From assembly GCA_035531775.1 (NCBI GenBank), contig DATKSG010000028.1, forward strand, positions 1 to 64,000: 64,000 nucleotides of DNA, written 5' to 3'. The position numbers and the translations under genes were made by a program. A model generated the notes under the pieces. The model did no database searches, was not told the DNA's origin, and worked only from the letters and a program-made list of their open reading frames with translations. Source of the DNA: DATKSG01 sp035531775. GTDB taxonomy: Bacteria; Actinomycetota; Acidimicrobiia; Acidimicrobiales; UBA8190. Each line of letters starts with the position of its first letter. Position 1 is the stretch's first letter. Shown piece by piece: positions 50,261 through 59,154 of the stretch.

Positions 50261-52225
50261 ATGACCTCCCTTTGGCCGCGGATCGAGCCGCTCCTGGCCA
50301 GGGTCGCGAAACCGGCCCGCTACATCGGCGGTGAGCTAGGAGCCCGCCGTCCCGCTGGCGGGCCCGACACCGTGGCCTGGCTGCTGCTCTACCCCGACAC
50401 CTACGAGATCGGCCTGCCCAACCAGGGCCTGCAGATCCTCTACGAGATTCTGAACGAGCGTCCTGACGCCTCGGCCGAGCGCGCCTACGCGCCGTGGACC
50501 GACATGGAAGCCGAGATGCGCGCCGCCGGGGTCCCGTTGTTCTCGATCGAGACCGACCGTCCGGCCGCCGAGTTCGACGTGTTGGCCTTCAACCTGTCGG
50601 CCGAGCTCACCTACACGAACCTGCTCAACCTCGTGGACCTGGCCGGCGTGCCGGTCCGGGGCGTTGAGCGAAACGGATCACATCCCCTGGTCATCGCCGG
50701 CGGACACTGCGCGTTCAACCCTGAGCCCCTGGCCGACTTCGTCGACGTCTTCGTCCTCGGCGACGGTGAGGAGATCGTGGGCGAGATCACCGAGGTGGTG
50801 GCCGAGGGCCGCCGACGCGGCGACGATCGGCACAGCGTGCTGCGGGCCCTCGCCGCCGTACCCGGCGCCTACGTGCCGTGGTGCTATGAGGCCCAGTTCT
50901 CCGACGGGCGGCTCACGGCCGTGGTGCCCCGCTTTCCCGAGACCCCGGCTCGAGTGGAGAAGCGGGTGGTCGCCGACCTCGGCGCGTGGCCCTATCCGAA
51001 GACCCAGCTCGTCCCCCTGATCGAGGTGGTCCACGACCGGCTGAACGTCGAGGTGTTCCGGGGCTGCACCCGGGGGTGCCGGTTCTGCCAGGCCGGCATG
51101 ATCACCCGGCCGGTGCGCGAGCGCCCGGCCGATCAGGTGAGCAGGATGGTCCGCCAAGGCCTGGACCGCACCGGCTACGACGAGGTGGCGCTGACATCGC
51201 TGTCCACAGCCGACTTCTCGGGGATCGACCGCACCGTCAGCTCCATCATCAATGACCCGGAGTGCTCCGGCCAGGTTTCGGTGAGCCTCCCCAGTCTTCG
51301 CGTCGATGCCTTCACTGTGGGCCTGGCGGCGGAGATCCAGAAGGTGCGCCGCACGGGACTGACCTTCGCCCCCGAGGGTGGTACGTGGCGGATGCGCCAG
51401 GTCATCAACAAGCTGATCAGCGAAGAGGACCTGTATGCCGCTGTGGACGCCGCCTTCGCCCAAGGCTGGCGCCGGATCAAGCTGTACTTCCTGATCGGGC
51501 TGCCCACCGAGACCGACGAGGACGTGCTCGGCATCGTGGACCTGGCCCGTGCCTGCGCCGAGATCGGTCGTCGTCATCAGCCCAGCGTCACCGTGACGGC
51601 GTCGGTGGGGGGTTTCGTCCCCAAGGCGCAGACCCCGTTCCAGTGGTTCGGCCAGAACACGACCGAAGAGCTTCGGCGCAAGGTCGGGTTGCTCAAGGAC
51701 GCGGCACGACGCGTGCGGGGGCTGACGCTTCGCTGGCACGACCCGGAAGCCACCACGGCCGAGGGTCTGGTGAGCCGCGGTGACCGCCGCATGGGTGCCG
51801 TCATCGAGCGGGTGTGGCGGGCCGGCGGCACGTTCCAGGAATGGTCCGAGCACTTCGACCTGAGCTTGTGGTCGGCCGCCTTGGAGGCCGAGGGCCTGCG
51901 GGTTGATGACACCGCCTACCGCCACCGGGCGGCTGACGAGGTGCTGCCGTGGGACCACCTGTCGGCTGGATTGCACCGTGACTTCCTTTGGCAGGACTGG
52001 CAGGACGCCCTGGCCGAGCACGGGCTCGAGGACTGCCGGTGGACGCCGTGTTACGACTGTGGTGCGTGCACCGGCTTGGGCGTGGAGCACGTGGTGGCTT
52101 CAGCCGTCCCTCCGGCCGGGGGGAGCCAGGGGACGGGCCAGGACTTGTCTGGGGCCGGCTTGGTGCCCGTCACGCTTCTGTCGCGCCCACCGGCACTGGC
52201 CGGAGCGGGGGAATCCGCCTCATGA
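50261..52225 (+). CDS. TIGR03960-family B12-binding radical SAM protein
   Basis: A 654-residue radical SAM protein. The N-terminal part contains a B12-binding-like segment (FNLSAELTYTNLLNLVDLAG, LVIAGGHCAFNPEPLADFVD). The Fe-S motif is FRGCTRGCRFC (C269, C273, C276), and SAM-site blocks are DEVALTSLSTADFSG, VSLPSLRVDAF and TFAPEGGTWRMRQVINK. The C-terminus ends with CRWTPCYDCGACTGLG, cysteines for a possible extra cluster. The family is widely paired with TIGR03936 (next gene) near rne/rng, rplU and rpmA, and its role is unknown. It overlaps the next gene as ATGA. Confidence 0.93.
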   Translation: MTSLWPRIEPLLARVAKPARYIGGELGARRPAGGPDTVAWLLLYPDTYEIGLPNQGLQILYEILNERPDASAERAYAPWTDMEAEMRAAGVPLFSIETDRPAAEFDVLAFNLSAELTYTNLLNLVDLAGVPVRGVERNGSHPLVIAGGHCAFNPEPLADFVDVFVLGDGEEIVGEITEVVAEGRRRGDDRHSVLRALAAVPGAYVPWCYEAQFSDGRLTAVVPRFPETPARVEKRVVADLGAWPYPKTQLVPLIEVVHDRLNVEVFRGCTRGCRFCQAGMITRPVRERPADQVSRMVRQGLDRTGYDEVALTSLSTADFSGIDRTVSSIINDPECSGQVSVSLPSLRVDAFTVGLAAEIQKVRRTGLTFAPEGGTWRMRQVINKLISEEDLYAAVDAAFAQGWRRIKLYFLIGLPTETDEDVLGIVDLARACAEIGRRHQPSVTVTASVGGFVPKAQTPFQWFGQNTTEELRRKVGLLKDAARRVRGLTLRWHDPEATTAEGLVSRGDRRMGAVIERVWRAGGTFQEWSEHFDLSLWSAALEAEGLRVDDTAYRHRAADEVLPWDHLSAGLHRDFLWQDWQDALAEHGLEDCRWTPCYDCGACTGLGVEHVVASAVPPAGGSQGTGQDLSGAGLVPVTLLSRPPALAGAGESAS

Positions 52226-52932
52226 GGGTGCGCCTGCGGTTCTCCAAGCTCGGCCGGTTGCGCTGGACCAGCCACCGCGACGTGGCCCGTATCTGGGAGC
52301 GAGCCCTGCGCCGGGCCCAGCTGCAGGTGGCCTACACCGGGGGGTTCTCGCCCCGTCCCCAAATCAGCTTCGGGCTGGCTCTGCCGACCGGCTGCGAGTC
52401 CACTTCCGAATACCTCGACGTGGCTTTCGACGGTGAGGTCAGGCCCGAGGAACTGGCCGCCCAATTGAGCCCGGTACTGCCCGAGGGGATCACGGTGCTG
52501 GCCGCCGGCGAAGTGGAGCCCGGGGCGGCCTCCTTGCAACAGGACGTCAGCGCCTGCAGCTGGGTGATCGACGTGCCGGCCGTGTCCACCATCGACCTCG
52601 ACCGGGCGGTGGCGGCCACCATGGCGGCTGCCACGTTGCCCGTCCGCCGCGAGCGCAAAGGGCGCCATGAAACCGACGACCTACGCCCGTCACTGCTGGC
52701 TCTCGCTGTGACCGACGCTCCGGTGGGCGACAACGGCGGCGGCAGCAGGCTCCTGGCCGATCTGGCCACCCGGCCCCGGGGCGTACGTCCCTCCGAGCTG
52801 GCCGAGGCACTGGCCGTAGAGCTCGGGCCGGCCCGCAGAACACACCAATGGATCGAGCGCGACGGCTCCCGTCGGGAGCCTCTTGTCGCGGGTGCCGACG
52901 ACGTCGCCCCCGCTATGGGTCGCGCCTCGTGA
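52222..52932 (+). CDS. TIGR03936 (DUF2344) family protein
   Basis: A 236-residue protein that partners the TIGR03960 radical SAM protein; in some bacteria the two are fused. It starts with the family block MRVRLRFSKLGRLRWTSHRD and contains RRAQLQVAYTGGFSPRPQIS, FGLALPTGCESTSEYLDV and LPEGITVLAAGEV. Function unknown; the link to ribosomal-protein and RNase genes suggests RNA or ribosome modification (inference). ATG 52222 overlaps the previous stop. The rne gene starts 24 bp on. Confidence 0.92.
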   Translation: MRVRLRFSKLGRLRWTSHRDVARIWERALRRAQLQVAYTGGFSPRPQISFGLALPTGCESTSEYLDVAFDGEVRPEELAAQLSPVLPEGITVLAAGEVEPGAASLQQDVSACSWVIDVPAVSTIDLDRAVAATMAAATLPVRRERKGRHETDDLRPSLLALAVTDAPVGDNGGGSRLLADLATRPRGVRPSELAEALAVELGPARRTHQWIERDGSRREPLVAGADDVAPAMGRAS

Positions 52933-52956
52933 GAAGTTCGAGAAGGGATCTCCCCA

Positions 52957-54744
52957 ATGTCCGATATGAGCGCCGGGTCCCCGGCGGCGGAGCCAGGCGG
53001 CCCCGCCCCGGCCCCCACGTCCTCCCCCGAGCCAGCCGATGCGCCGGCATCGGCACCGAACGCCCCCAGCACCTCTGCTGAGGCGCCCAGCCACGAGTTG
53101 ACCACCCCGGCGGCCAACGGGTCGGCCGTGAGCCCGTCGGCGGCACGACGGCGCCGACGGCGCCGCCCGGCCGGCGAGGCCGCCTCTACCAGCGCTCCGC
53201 CCGCCCCCTCCGGCGCGTCTAGTGGCTCGGCTGCCGTAGGGTCGGCCACGTCCTCGCGCCCCCGCATAGGCGACACCCGACCGGCCCCGCCGGTGCCACG
53301 TCCGGCTCCGCCCCCCGCACCTGCTGCCGTGCGTACCACCCCCACCTCGCCCGCGGTGCCGGCACCGGACTCCGCCTCGCTCGATTCGGCCGCCGGCGCA
53401 GACGAGGACACCGAGGGAGCCAGGGGCTCTGGCCGGTCACGCCGTCGCAGCGGCCGAGAGCGCCGAGGCCGCCCGGTGGGCCGCTACCTCATGTGCGTCC
53501 ATGTGCGGCCGCACGCCACCCAGATCGCCGTTCTCGAGGGCCGGACCCTGGTCGAGCACTACGTGTCCCGGGTGTCCGACGATGCCACCCAGATCGACGG
53601 CAACATCTACCGGGGCCGGGTCCAGAACGTCCTGCCCGGCATGGAGGCGGCCTTCATCGACATCGGCACCCCCAAGAACGCCGTGCTCTACCGCGGCGAC
53701 GTCCGTTACGACCGCGACGACATCGAGTCACCGACCGGGGCCTCACCGAGGATCGAGGAGATGCTGCGCCCGGGCCAGACAATCTTGTGCCAGGTCACCA
53801 AGAACCCCATCGGGGCCAAGGGGGCTCGGCTGACCCAAGAGGTCTCGCTGCCCGGCCGGTTCGTGGTCATGGTGCCGAACTCCACGGCCTTCGGCATCTC
53901 CAAACGACTGGAAGACGTCGAGCGGCGCCGGCTCAGGCGCATCGTCGACGAAGTGCGTCCCTCGGGGCACGGTCTCATCGTCCGCACCGCCGCCGAGGGG
54001 GCCAGTCAGGATGAGTTGGGTCTCGACGTCCGGCGCCTGGTCGGGCAATGGGGGGCCATCGAAACTGAGGCGGCCCGGTCGACTGCTCCGGGACTGCTTT
54101 ATCGCGAGCCGGATCTGGCCGTGCGGATCGTGCGAGAGGAATTCAACCGTGACTACCGCGGTGTGGTGATCGACGATCCGGAGCTCTTCGCCCAGGTCCG
54201 GGAGTACGTGGCCCAGGTGAATCCCGAATTGGTCGATCGGGTCGAGCTCTACGACCCCGTCGCCGAAGGGCTTCCCATCTTCGAGCGTTTCCACGTCCAC
54301 GAGCAGTTGCACAAGGCGCTCGACCGCAAGGTGTGGCTGCCGTCGGGTGGCTCGCTCATCATCGAGCGCACCGAAGCCCTTACGGTGATCGACGTCAACA
54401 CGGGCAAGAACGTGGGCAAGTCGAACCTGGAGGAGACCGTCTACCGCAACAATCTCGAAGCGGCCGACGAGATTGCCCGCCAGCTCAGGCTGCGCGACAT
54501 CGGCGGCATCATCGTGATCGACTTCATCGACATGGAGATCCGTGACAACCGGGATAAGGTGGCTTCGGCCCTGCGGTCGGCCCTGGCCCGGGACAAGACC
54601 AGGACCCAGGTCTTCGACATCTCGGAGCTCGGGCTGGTGGAGATGACCCGCAAGCGCGTCTCCGAGGGGCTGGTCGAGTCCCTTTCCAGCACCTGTGCCG
54701 TATGCGAGGGCCGCGGAATCGTCCTGGACGAGACCCTGTTGTAA
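52957..54744 (+). CDS. rne: RNase E/G family endoribonuclease
   Basis: A 595-residue RNase E/G enzyme for mRNA turnover and rRNA/tRNA processing. Residues 1 to about 173 are Pro/Ala/Ser-rich with Arg clusters (RRRRRRPAGE) and look disordered. The S1-containing catalytic part begins at GRYLMCVHVRPHATQ. The metal aspartates lie in LTVIDVNTGKNVGKSN and IIVIDFIDMEIRDNRDKV. The zinc-link is CAVC (C580, C583) near the end; E. coli RNase E uses CPRC. No C-terminal degradosome region is present; the disordered part is N-terminal, as in actinobacterial types. ATG 52957 follows AGAAGGGA. Confidence 0.95.
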   Translation: MSDMSAGSPAAEPGGPAPAPTSSPEPADAPASAPNAPSTSAEAPSHELTTPAANGSAVSPSAARRRRRRRPAGEAASTSAPPAPSGASSGSAAVGSATSSRPRIGDTRPAPPVPRPAPPPAPAAVRTTPTSPAVPAPDSASLDSAAGADEDTEGARGSGRSRRRSGRERRGRPVGRYLMCVHVRPHATQIAVLEGRTLVEHYVSRVSDDATQIDGNIYRGRVQNVLPGMEAAFIDIGTPKNAVLYRGDVRYDRDDIESPTGASPRIEEMLRPGQTILCQVTKNPIGAKGARLTQEVSLPGRFVVMVPNSTAFGISKRLEDVERRRLRRIVDEVRPSGHGLIVRTAAEGASQDELGLDVRRLVGQWGAIETEAARSTAPGLLYREPDLAVRIVREEFNRDYRGVVIDDPELFAQVREYVAQVNPELVDRVELYDPVAEGLPIFERFHVHEQLHKALDRKVWLPSGGSLIIERTEALTVIDVNTGKNVGKSNLEETVYRNNLEAADEIARQLRLRDIGGIIVIDFIDMEIRDNRDKVASALRSALARDKTRTQVFDISELGLVEMTRKRVSEGLVESLSSTCAVCEGRGIVLDETLL

Positions 54745-54756
54745 GATGGCTCCCCT

Positions 54757-55077
54757 ATGTACGCGGTGATCCGGTCCGGAGGAAAGCAAGAACGCGTCGT
54801 CGAGGGCCAGCAGCTCCGCGTCGAGCTGCTCGGTGTGGGCGACGGTCAACAGGTCGAGCTGGCGCCGGTCCTGGTGGTCGATGGTGACCGTGTGCTGGCC
54901 ACCCCCCAGGACCTCTCCGGGGTGGTCGTGTCGGCCCGGGTGGTGGGGGAGGAGAAGGGCCCCAAGATCCGGGGGTTCACCTACGCCGCCAAGACCCGCC
55001 ACCGTCGCCGGTGGGGTCACCGCCAGCACTACAGCACCATCGAGATCACGTCGATCATGGTGCCCGCGGCCCGCTAG
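54757..55077 (+). CDS. rplU: 50S ribosomal protein L21
   Basis: Ribosomal protein L21 (106 aa). It starts MYAVIRSGGKQERVVEGQQL, and has the FTYAAKTRHRRRWGHRQHYS block that contacts 23S rRNA, ending IEITSIMVPA. ATG 54757 is 12 bp after the rne stop, so the two are likely co-transcribed. It is followed by rpmA in the standard order. Confidence 0.98.
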   Translation: MYAVIRSGGKQERVVEGQQLRVELLGVGDGQQVELAPVLVVDGDRVLATPQDLSGVVVSARVVGEEKGPKIRGFTYAAKTRHRRRWGHRQHYSTIEITSIMVPAAR

Positions 55078-55102
55078 GCCACGGGCTCGAGGAGGTTCCG
55101 AC

Positions 55103-55357
55103 ATGTCCAAGACCAAGGGCGGCGGCTCGACCCGCAACGGCCGTGACTCGCAGGCCCAGCGCCTGGGCGTGAAGATCTTCGACGGCACAACGGTTCCGGC
55201 CGGGGCCATAATCGTCCGCCAGCGAGGCACCCGGTTCCACCCGGGCGAGAACGTGGGACGTGGGGGCGACGACACGTTGTTCGCCACCGCCGCCGGCGTG
55301 GTGAAGTTCGGCACCCGCAAGGGCCGTCGCCTCGTCGACGTCCGTCGCGACGCCTGA
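55103..55357 (+). CDS. rpmA: 50S ribosomal protein L27
   Basis: Ribosomal protein L27 (84 aa), whose N-terminus reaches the peptidyl-transferase centre. It begins MSKTKGGGSTRNGRDSQAQR, then RLGVKIFDG, AGAIIVRQRGTRFHPGENVG and FATAAGVVKF. ATG 55103 follows GAGGAGG by 6 bases; the longer frame to 54833 overlaps rplU. It lacks the cleavable N-terminal extension found in Firmicutes. Confidence 0.98.
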   Translation: MSKTKGGGSTRNGRDSQAQRLGVKIFDGTTVPAGAIIVRQRGTRFHPGENVGRGGDDTLFATAAGVVKFGTRKGRRLVDVRRDA

Positions 55358-55413
55358 GGCCCTTAGGCCCGGCCGGCGACGCCCGGCGCGGGCCCGACCG
55401 TAGGATCGGGCGC

Positions 55414-56766
55414 GTGTCCAGCAGCTTCGTCGACGAAGCCCAGATCCATGTCAAGGCGGGCGACGGCGGTGCCGGAGCCGTGTCCTTTCGCCGTGAAGCG
55501 CATGTGTCGCGCGGGGGCCCTGACGGGGGAGACGGCGGTGGCGGCGGGGACGTGTGGCTGGTTGCATCCACCAATCAGGCCTCGCTGCTCGGGTTCCGCG
55601 ACCATCCCCATCGCCGGGCCGATAGCGGCGTGCACGGACAGGGCAAGCAGCGCCACGGCGCCGCCGGTGCCGACCTGGAGGTCTCGGTGCCGGTCGGAAC
55701 CATCGTCCGCGGTCCCAGTGGGTCCATCGTGGCCGACTTGGCCGAAGCCGGTGACCGCTTGCTGGCGGCGGAAGGCGGACGCGGCGGGCGGGGCAACGCC
55801 CGTTTCCTGAGCAACCGCCGTCGGGCCCCGGCCTTTGCCGAGCAGGGCGAGGCGGGCGAGGAGAGCTGGCTGGACCTCGAGCTCAAGCTCCTGGCCGACG
55901 TGGCACTGGTCGGCTTCCCCAATGCCGGCAAGAGCACCTTGATCTCCCGGGTCTCCGCGGCACGTCCCAAGATCGCCGACTATCCCTTCACCACGTTGGA
56001 GCCTCACCTGGGCGTGGTGCGCTTCGGAAAGGCCGGGTCAGAGACCGAGTTCGTCATGGCCGACATCCCGGGTCTGGTCGAGGGGGCGGCCGAGGGCAGG
56101 GGGCTCGGCCACCAGTTCCTCCGTCATGTCGAGCGTGCCCGGGTCCTGCTGGTGATGCTGGACCTGGCCTCGGCCGACGGTCGGCCCCCCGAAGCCCAAG
56201 AGCGCATCCTGCTCGACGAGCTCGGCCGGTACCGGCCCGAGCTGCTCGAGCGGCCGCGGGTGACGGTGGGATCCAAAGCTGACGTGGCGGTGGCCCCGTG
56301 GACAGGTGGCGCCCGGCTCCCGGTGTCGGCCGCCACCGGTAATGGGCTCGACGACCTGCTGCGCCGGCTGGCCCTGGCGGTGGACCAGGCCCGCCGGGCC
56401 GAGCCTGCCCCCGAGGGCACCGCAGTCGTGCACCGGCCGGTAGGTGATGCCGTCGAGGTGACCAGGGCCGACGACGGCTCCTTCGTCGTGCTCGGACGCG
56501 CCGCGCTGCGCGCCGTGGCCTTGTCCGACCTGACCGACGACGATGCCCTGGACTACGTGCAGGACCGGCTGCGACGCCTCGGTGTCGAGCGGGCCCTGGT
56601 ACGCGCTGGCGTGCGCGAAGGTGACATAGTGCACCTCGGTGGTCTGACCTTCTCTTACCACGCCAACGATCCCGCGCTCGGGGCGGCCGGAGTGGCCGGC
56701 GCAGGCCCGACACCCCGGCGCACCGCTTCCTCGAGGCGCTCTGGGCGCCGTCGGGGCGCCGGGTGA
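55414..56766 (+). CDS. obgE: GTPase Obg
   Basis: Obg/CgtA GTPase (450 aa) acting in 50S assembly and stress control. The Gly-rich Obg fold (1-158) holds AGDGGAGAVSFRREAHV and GGRGGRGNARF. In the G domain, G1 is GFPNAGKS (167-174), switch II DIPGLVEGAAEGRGLGHQFL, G4 is SKAD (287-290) and G5 SAATG (305-309). A C-terminal OCT domain (about 335-425) ends with EGDIVHLGGLTFSYH. G4 is normally NKxD; here Asn is replaced by Ser. GTG 55414 lacks a clear ribosome binding site and follows a small hairpin (gcccga/tcgggc, 55392-55411). Its stop overlaps proB (GTGA). Confidence 0.95.
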   Translation: MSSSFVDEAQIHVKAGDGGAGAVSFRREAHVSRGGPDGGDGGGGGDVWLVASTNQASLLGFRDHPHRRADSGVHGQGKQRHGAAGADLEVSVPVGTIVRGPSGSIVADLAEAGDRLLAAEGGRGGRGNARFLSNRRRAPAFAEQGEAGEESWLDLELKLLADVALVGFPNAGKSTLISRVSAARPKIADYPFTTLEPHLGVVRFGKAGSETEFVMADIPGLVEGAAEGRGLGHQFLRHVERARVLLVMLDLASADGRPPEAQERILLDELGRYRPELLERPRVTVGSKADVAVAPWTGGARLPVSAATGNGLDDLLRRLALAVDQARRAEPAPEGTAVVHRPVGDAVEVTRADDGSFVVLGRAALRAVALSDLTDDDALDYVQDRLRRLGVERALVRAGVREGDIVHLGGLTFSYHANDPALGAAGVAGAGPTPRRTASSRRSGRRRGAG

Positions 56767-57887
56767 CGGTGTCGGGGACAGAGCCGGTGCCGCCCGCGGC
56801 CCGCACGGTGGTGGTGAAGATCGGCTCGTCGTCGGTGACCGACGCTGCCGGCGTCCACATCGAGGCGGTGGACCGGTTGTGCCACCAGGTGGGGGAATTG
56901 CGCGCCGAGGGACACAGCGTCGTGTTGGTGAGCTCGGGCGCTATCGCTGCCGGGTGGGCAGCCCTGGGCGGGGGCGCCCGACCCACCGATCTGGCCACGC
57001 TGCAGGCGGTGTCAGCGGTTGGCCAGCACCGGCTGATGCGGGTGTACGACGATGCCCTCGGTCGCCTGGGACTGCACGTGGGGCAGGTGCTGCTGGCGCC
57101 GCTCGACTTCGTCCATCGTCAGCAGTACCTCCATGCCCGCCAGACGTTGGCGCGCCTGCTGGAATTGGGGGTGGTGCCCGTCGTCAACGAGAACGACGCC
57201 ACCTCTGACGACGAGATCCGGTTCGGTGACAACGACCGCCTGGCCGCCCTGGTGGCCCATCTGGTGGCGGCCGACCTGCTCGTGCTGCTGACCGATACCG
57301 CCGGCCTGCTGACTGCCGATCCGCGAACGGGCGCCGAGGCATCGCTTATCGAGGAGGTGGTCGAGATCGACCACGAGCTCGAGGCGCTGGCCGGCGGGGC
57401 CGGCAGCGCCGTCGGTAGCGGGGGCATGGCCTCCAAGCTGGCGGCGGCCAAGATCGCCGCCTGGTCGGGGGTGCCCACCGTCATCGCCGATGCCGGCCGC
57501 CCGGGGGTTCTGCTGGCGGCGTTGCGAAACGAAGCCGGCACCGGCACCATCTTCCGGCCTCGAGCCAAGCGCTTGCCGGCGCGTAAACTGTGGATCGCCT
57601 TCGCCGTGGCCTCGTCCGGCACGTTGCGGGTCGATGAGGGTGCCCGGCGGGCCCTGGTCGAGGCGGAAGCGTCGTTGCTGCCGGCCGGCATCGTCGAGGT
57701 GATCGGTCGCTTCGACGTCGACGCCGCCGTGGAGATCGCCGGCCTCGACGGGACCGTGTTCGCCAAAGGCCTGGTGCGACACCCCTCGGATCGGATCACG
57801 GCCTGGGCCGGGCGGCGAAGCGGCGAGCTCCCCGACGGGGTCGCCCACGAGGTTGTCCATCGTGACGACCTGGTGGTGCTGGGTTGA
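56763..57887 (+). CDS. proB: Glutamate 5-kinase
   Basis: ProB (374 aa), first step of proline synthesis, phosphorylating glutamate. The amino-acid-kinase fold has VVVKIGSSSVTD (16-27), LVSSGAIAAGWAALG, VVNENDATSDDEIRFGDNDR and GTGGMASKL-type loop GSGGMASKLAAAKIAAW. The C-terminal PUA domain (from about 285) is present, ending VVHRDDLVVL. GTG 56763 overlaps the obgE stop. proA follows 19 bp downstream. Feedback inhibition by proline is expected for this family. Confidence 0.96.
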   Translation: MTVSGTEPVPPAARTVVVKIGSSSVTDAAGVHIEAVDRLCHQVGELRAEGHSVVLVSSGAIAAGWAALGGGARPTDLATLQAVSAVGQHRLMRVYDDALGRLGLHVGQVLLAPLDFVHRQQYLHARQTLARLLELGVVPVVNENDATSDDEIRFGDNDRLAALVAHLVAADLLVLLTDTAGLLTADPRTGAEASLIEEVVEIDHELEALAGGAGSAVGSGGMASKLAAAKIAAWSGVPTVIADAGRPGVLLAALRNEAGTGTIFRPRAKRLPARKLWIAFAVASSGTLRVDEGARRALVEAEASLLPAGIVEVIGRFDVDAAVEIAGLDGTVFAKGLVRHPSDRITAWAGRRSGELPDGVAHEVVHRDDLVVLG

Positions 57888-57906
57888 GCGGGGGGTAGCC
57901 TGAGCC

Positions 57907-59154
57907 ATGGCTTTGCCCCCCCTGTCAGAGTTGGCCGCCCGGGCCCAGGCTGCCCGTCGGGCCGTGGCCGGCGCCGGCACGGCGGCCAAGGACAGCGCCC
58001 TGCACCTGGCCGCCGAGCTTCTTGAACAGCGCAGCGCCGAGATCACCAGCGCCAATGCAGCCGACCTCGACCGGGCCCGCGCTGAAGGGGCCACGCCCAC
58101 CCAAATGGACCGCTTGGCCCTGACCGACCAGCGCATCGGCGCCATGGCCGACGGCCTGCGCCAGGTGGCCGCGCTGCCCGACCCGGTGGGCGAGGTGGTC
58201 GAGGGCGGCGTACGGCCCAACGGGTTGCGAGTGGAACGGGTCCGGGTGCCGCTCGGGATCATCGGCATCATCTACGAGAACCGCCCCAACGTGACCAGCG
58301 ATGCGGCGGCCTTGTGTCTCAAATCCGGGAACGTGACCATGCTGCGGGGCTCGTCCACCGCCATCGACTCGAACCGGGCGGTGGTGAGCTGCCTTCGCCA
58401 AGCGCTGGCCAAGACCGGGCTCCCCGAGGACGGCGTCATCCTGGTGGAGCACACCGACCGTGCCACGGCGGTGGAGTTCATGCAGCTCAGAGGGGTGCTC
58501 GACTGCCTCATCCCCCGCGGTGGGCACTCGCTCATCGCCACCATCCTGGAGCACGCCACCGTGCCTACGGTGATCGACGGCGACGGCAACTGCCACGTCT
58601 ATGTCGACCGGTCGGCCGACCTAGACATGGCTATCTCCATCATCGTCAACGCCAAGGTGCAACGACCCGGTGTCTGCAATGCCGCCGAGACACTCCTCGT
58701 GCACCGCGCTGTGGCCGAGCAGTTCCTGCCCATGGCGGCCGAGGCACTGGCCGGCGTGGAGCTGGTGGGTGACGAGGCCACCCGAGTGATCTTGCCGGCC
58801 GTGGCGGCGGCGTCAGACGAGGACTTCGCCACTGAGTTTCTCGACCTCAAGCTGGCCGTCGGGGTGGTGGACGACCTCGACGCCGCCGTCGACCACATCG
58901 GCCGCTTCGGATCAGGGCACTCCGAGGCCATCGTCACCAGTGACTTGGCGAGCGCCGACCGGTTCTGCCGCCAGGTCGACGCCGCTGCCGTGGTTGTGAA
59001 CGCCTCCACACGCTTCATTGACGGCGGTGAATTGGGCCTTGGGGCGGAGATAGGCATCTCGACCCAGAAGCTGCACGCCCGTGGTCCTATGGGGCTGCGT
59101 GACCTCACGTGCGTCAAGTACGTCGTCCGCGGCGAGGGACAGGTGCGGGGGTGA
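57907..59154 (+). CDS. proA: Gamma-glutamyl phosphate reductase
   Basis: ProA (415 aa), reducing gamma-glutamyl phosphate to the semialdehyde with NADPH. Conserved blocks are VPLGIIGIIYENRPNVTSDA, LKSGNVTMLRGSSTAIDSN and the catalytic cysteine C257 in RPGVCNAAETLLV. The end, GPMGLRDLTCVKYVVRGEGQ, matches the family. ATG 57907 follows proB by 19 bp. Its stop overlaps the next gene's GTG (59151-59154). nadD, often next in actinobacteria, is replaced here by a MoxR ATPase gene. Confidence 0.97.
   Translation: MALPPLSELAARAQAARRAVAGAGTAAKDSALHLAAELLEQRSAEITSANAADLDRARAEGATPTQMDRLALTDQRIGAMADGLRQVAALPDPVGEVVEGGVRPNGLRVERVRVPLGIIGIIYENRPNVTSDAAALCLKSGNVTMLRGSSTAIDSNRAVVSCLRQALAKTGLPEDGVILVEHTDRATAVEFMQLRGVLDCLIPRGGHSLIATILEHATVPTVIDGDGNCHVYVDRSADLDMAISIIVNAKVQRPGVCNAAETLLVHRAVAEQFLPMAAEALAGVELVGDEATRVILPAVAAASDEDFATEFLDLKLAVGVVDDLDAAVDHIGRFGSGHSEAIVTSDLASADRFCRQVDAAAVVVNASTRFIDGGELGLGAEIGISTQKLHARGPMGLRDLTCVKYVVRGEGQVRG

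Noticed and set aside
50678..52090. 470-codon minus-strand frame
   Set aside because: Antisense to the TIGR03960 radical SAM gene and without motifs.
53743..55320. 525-codon minus-strand frame
   Set aside because: Runs across rne, rplU and rpmA in antisense; all three are secure genes.
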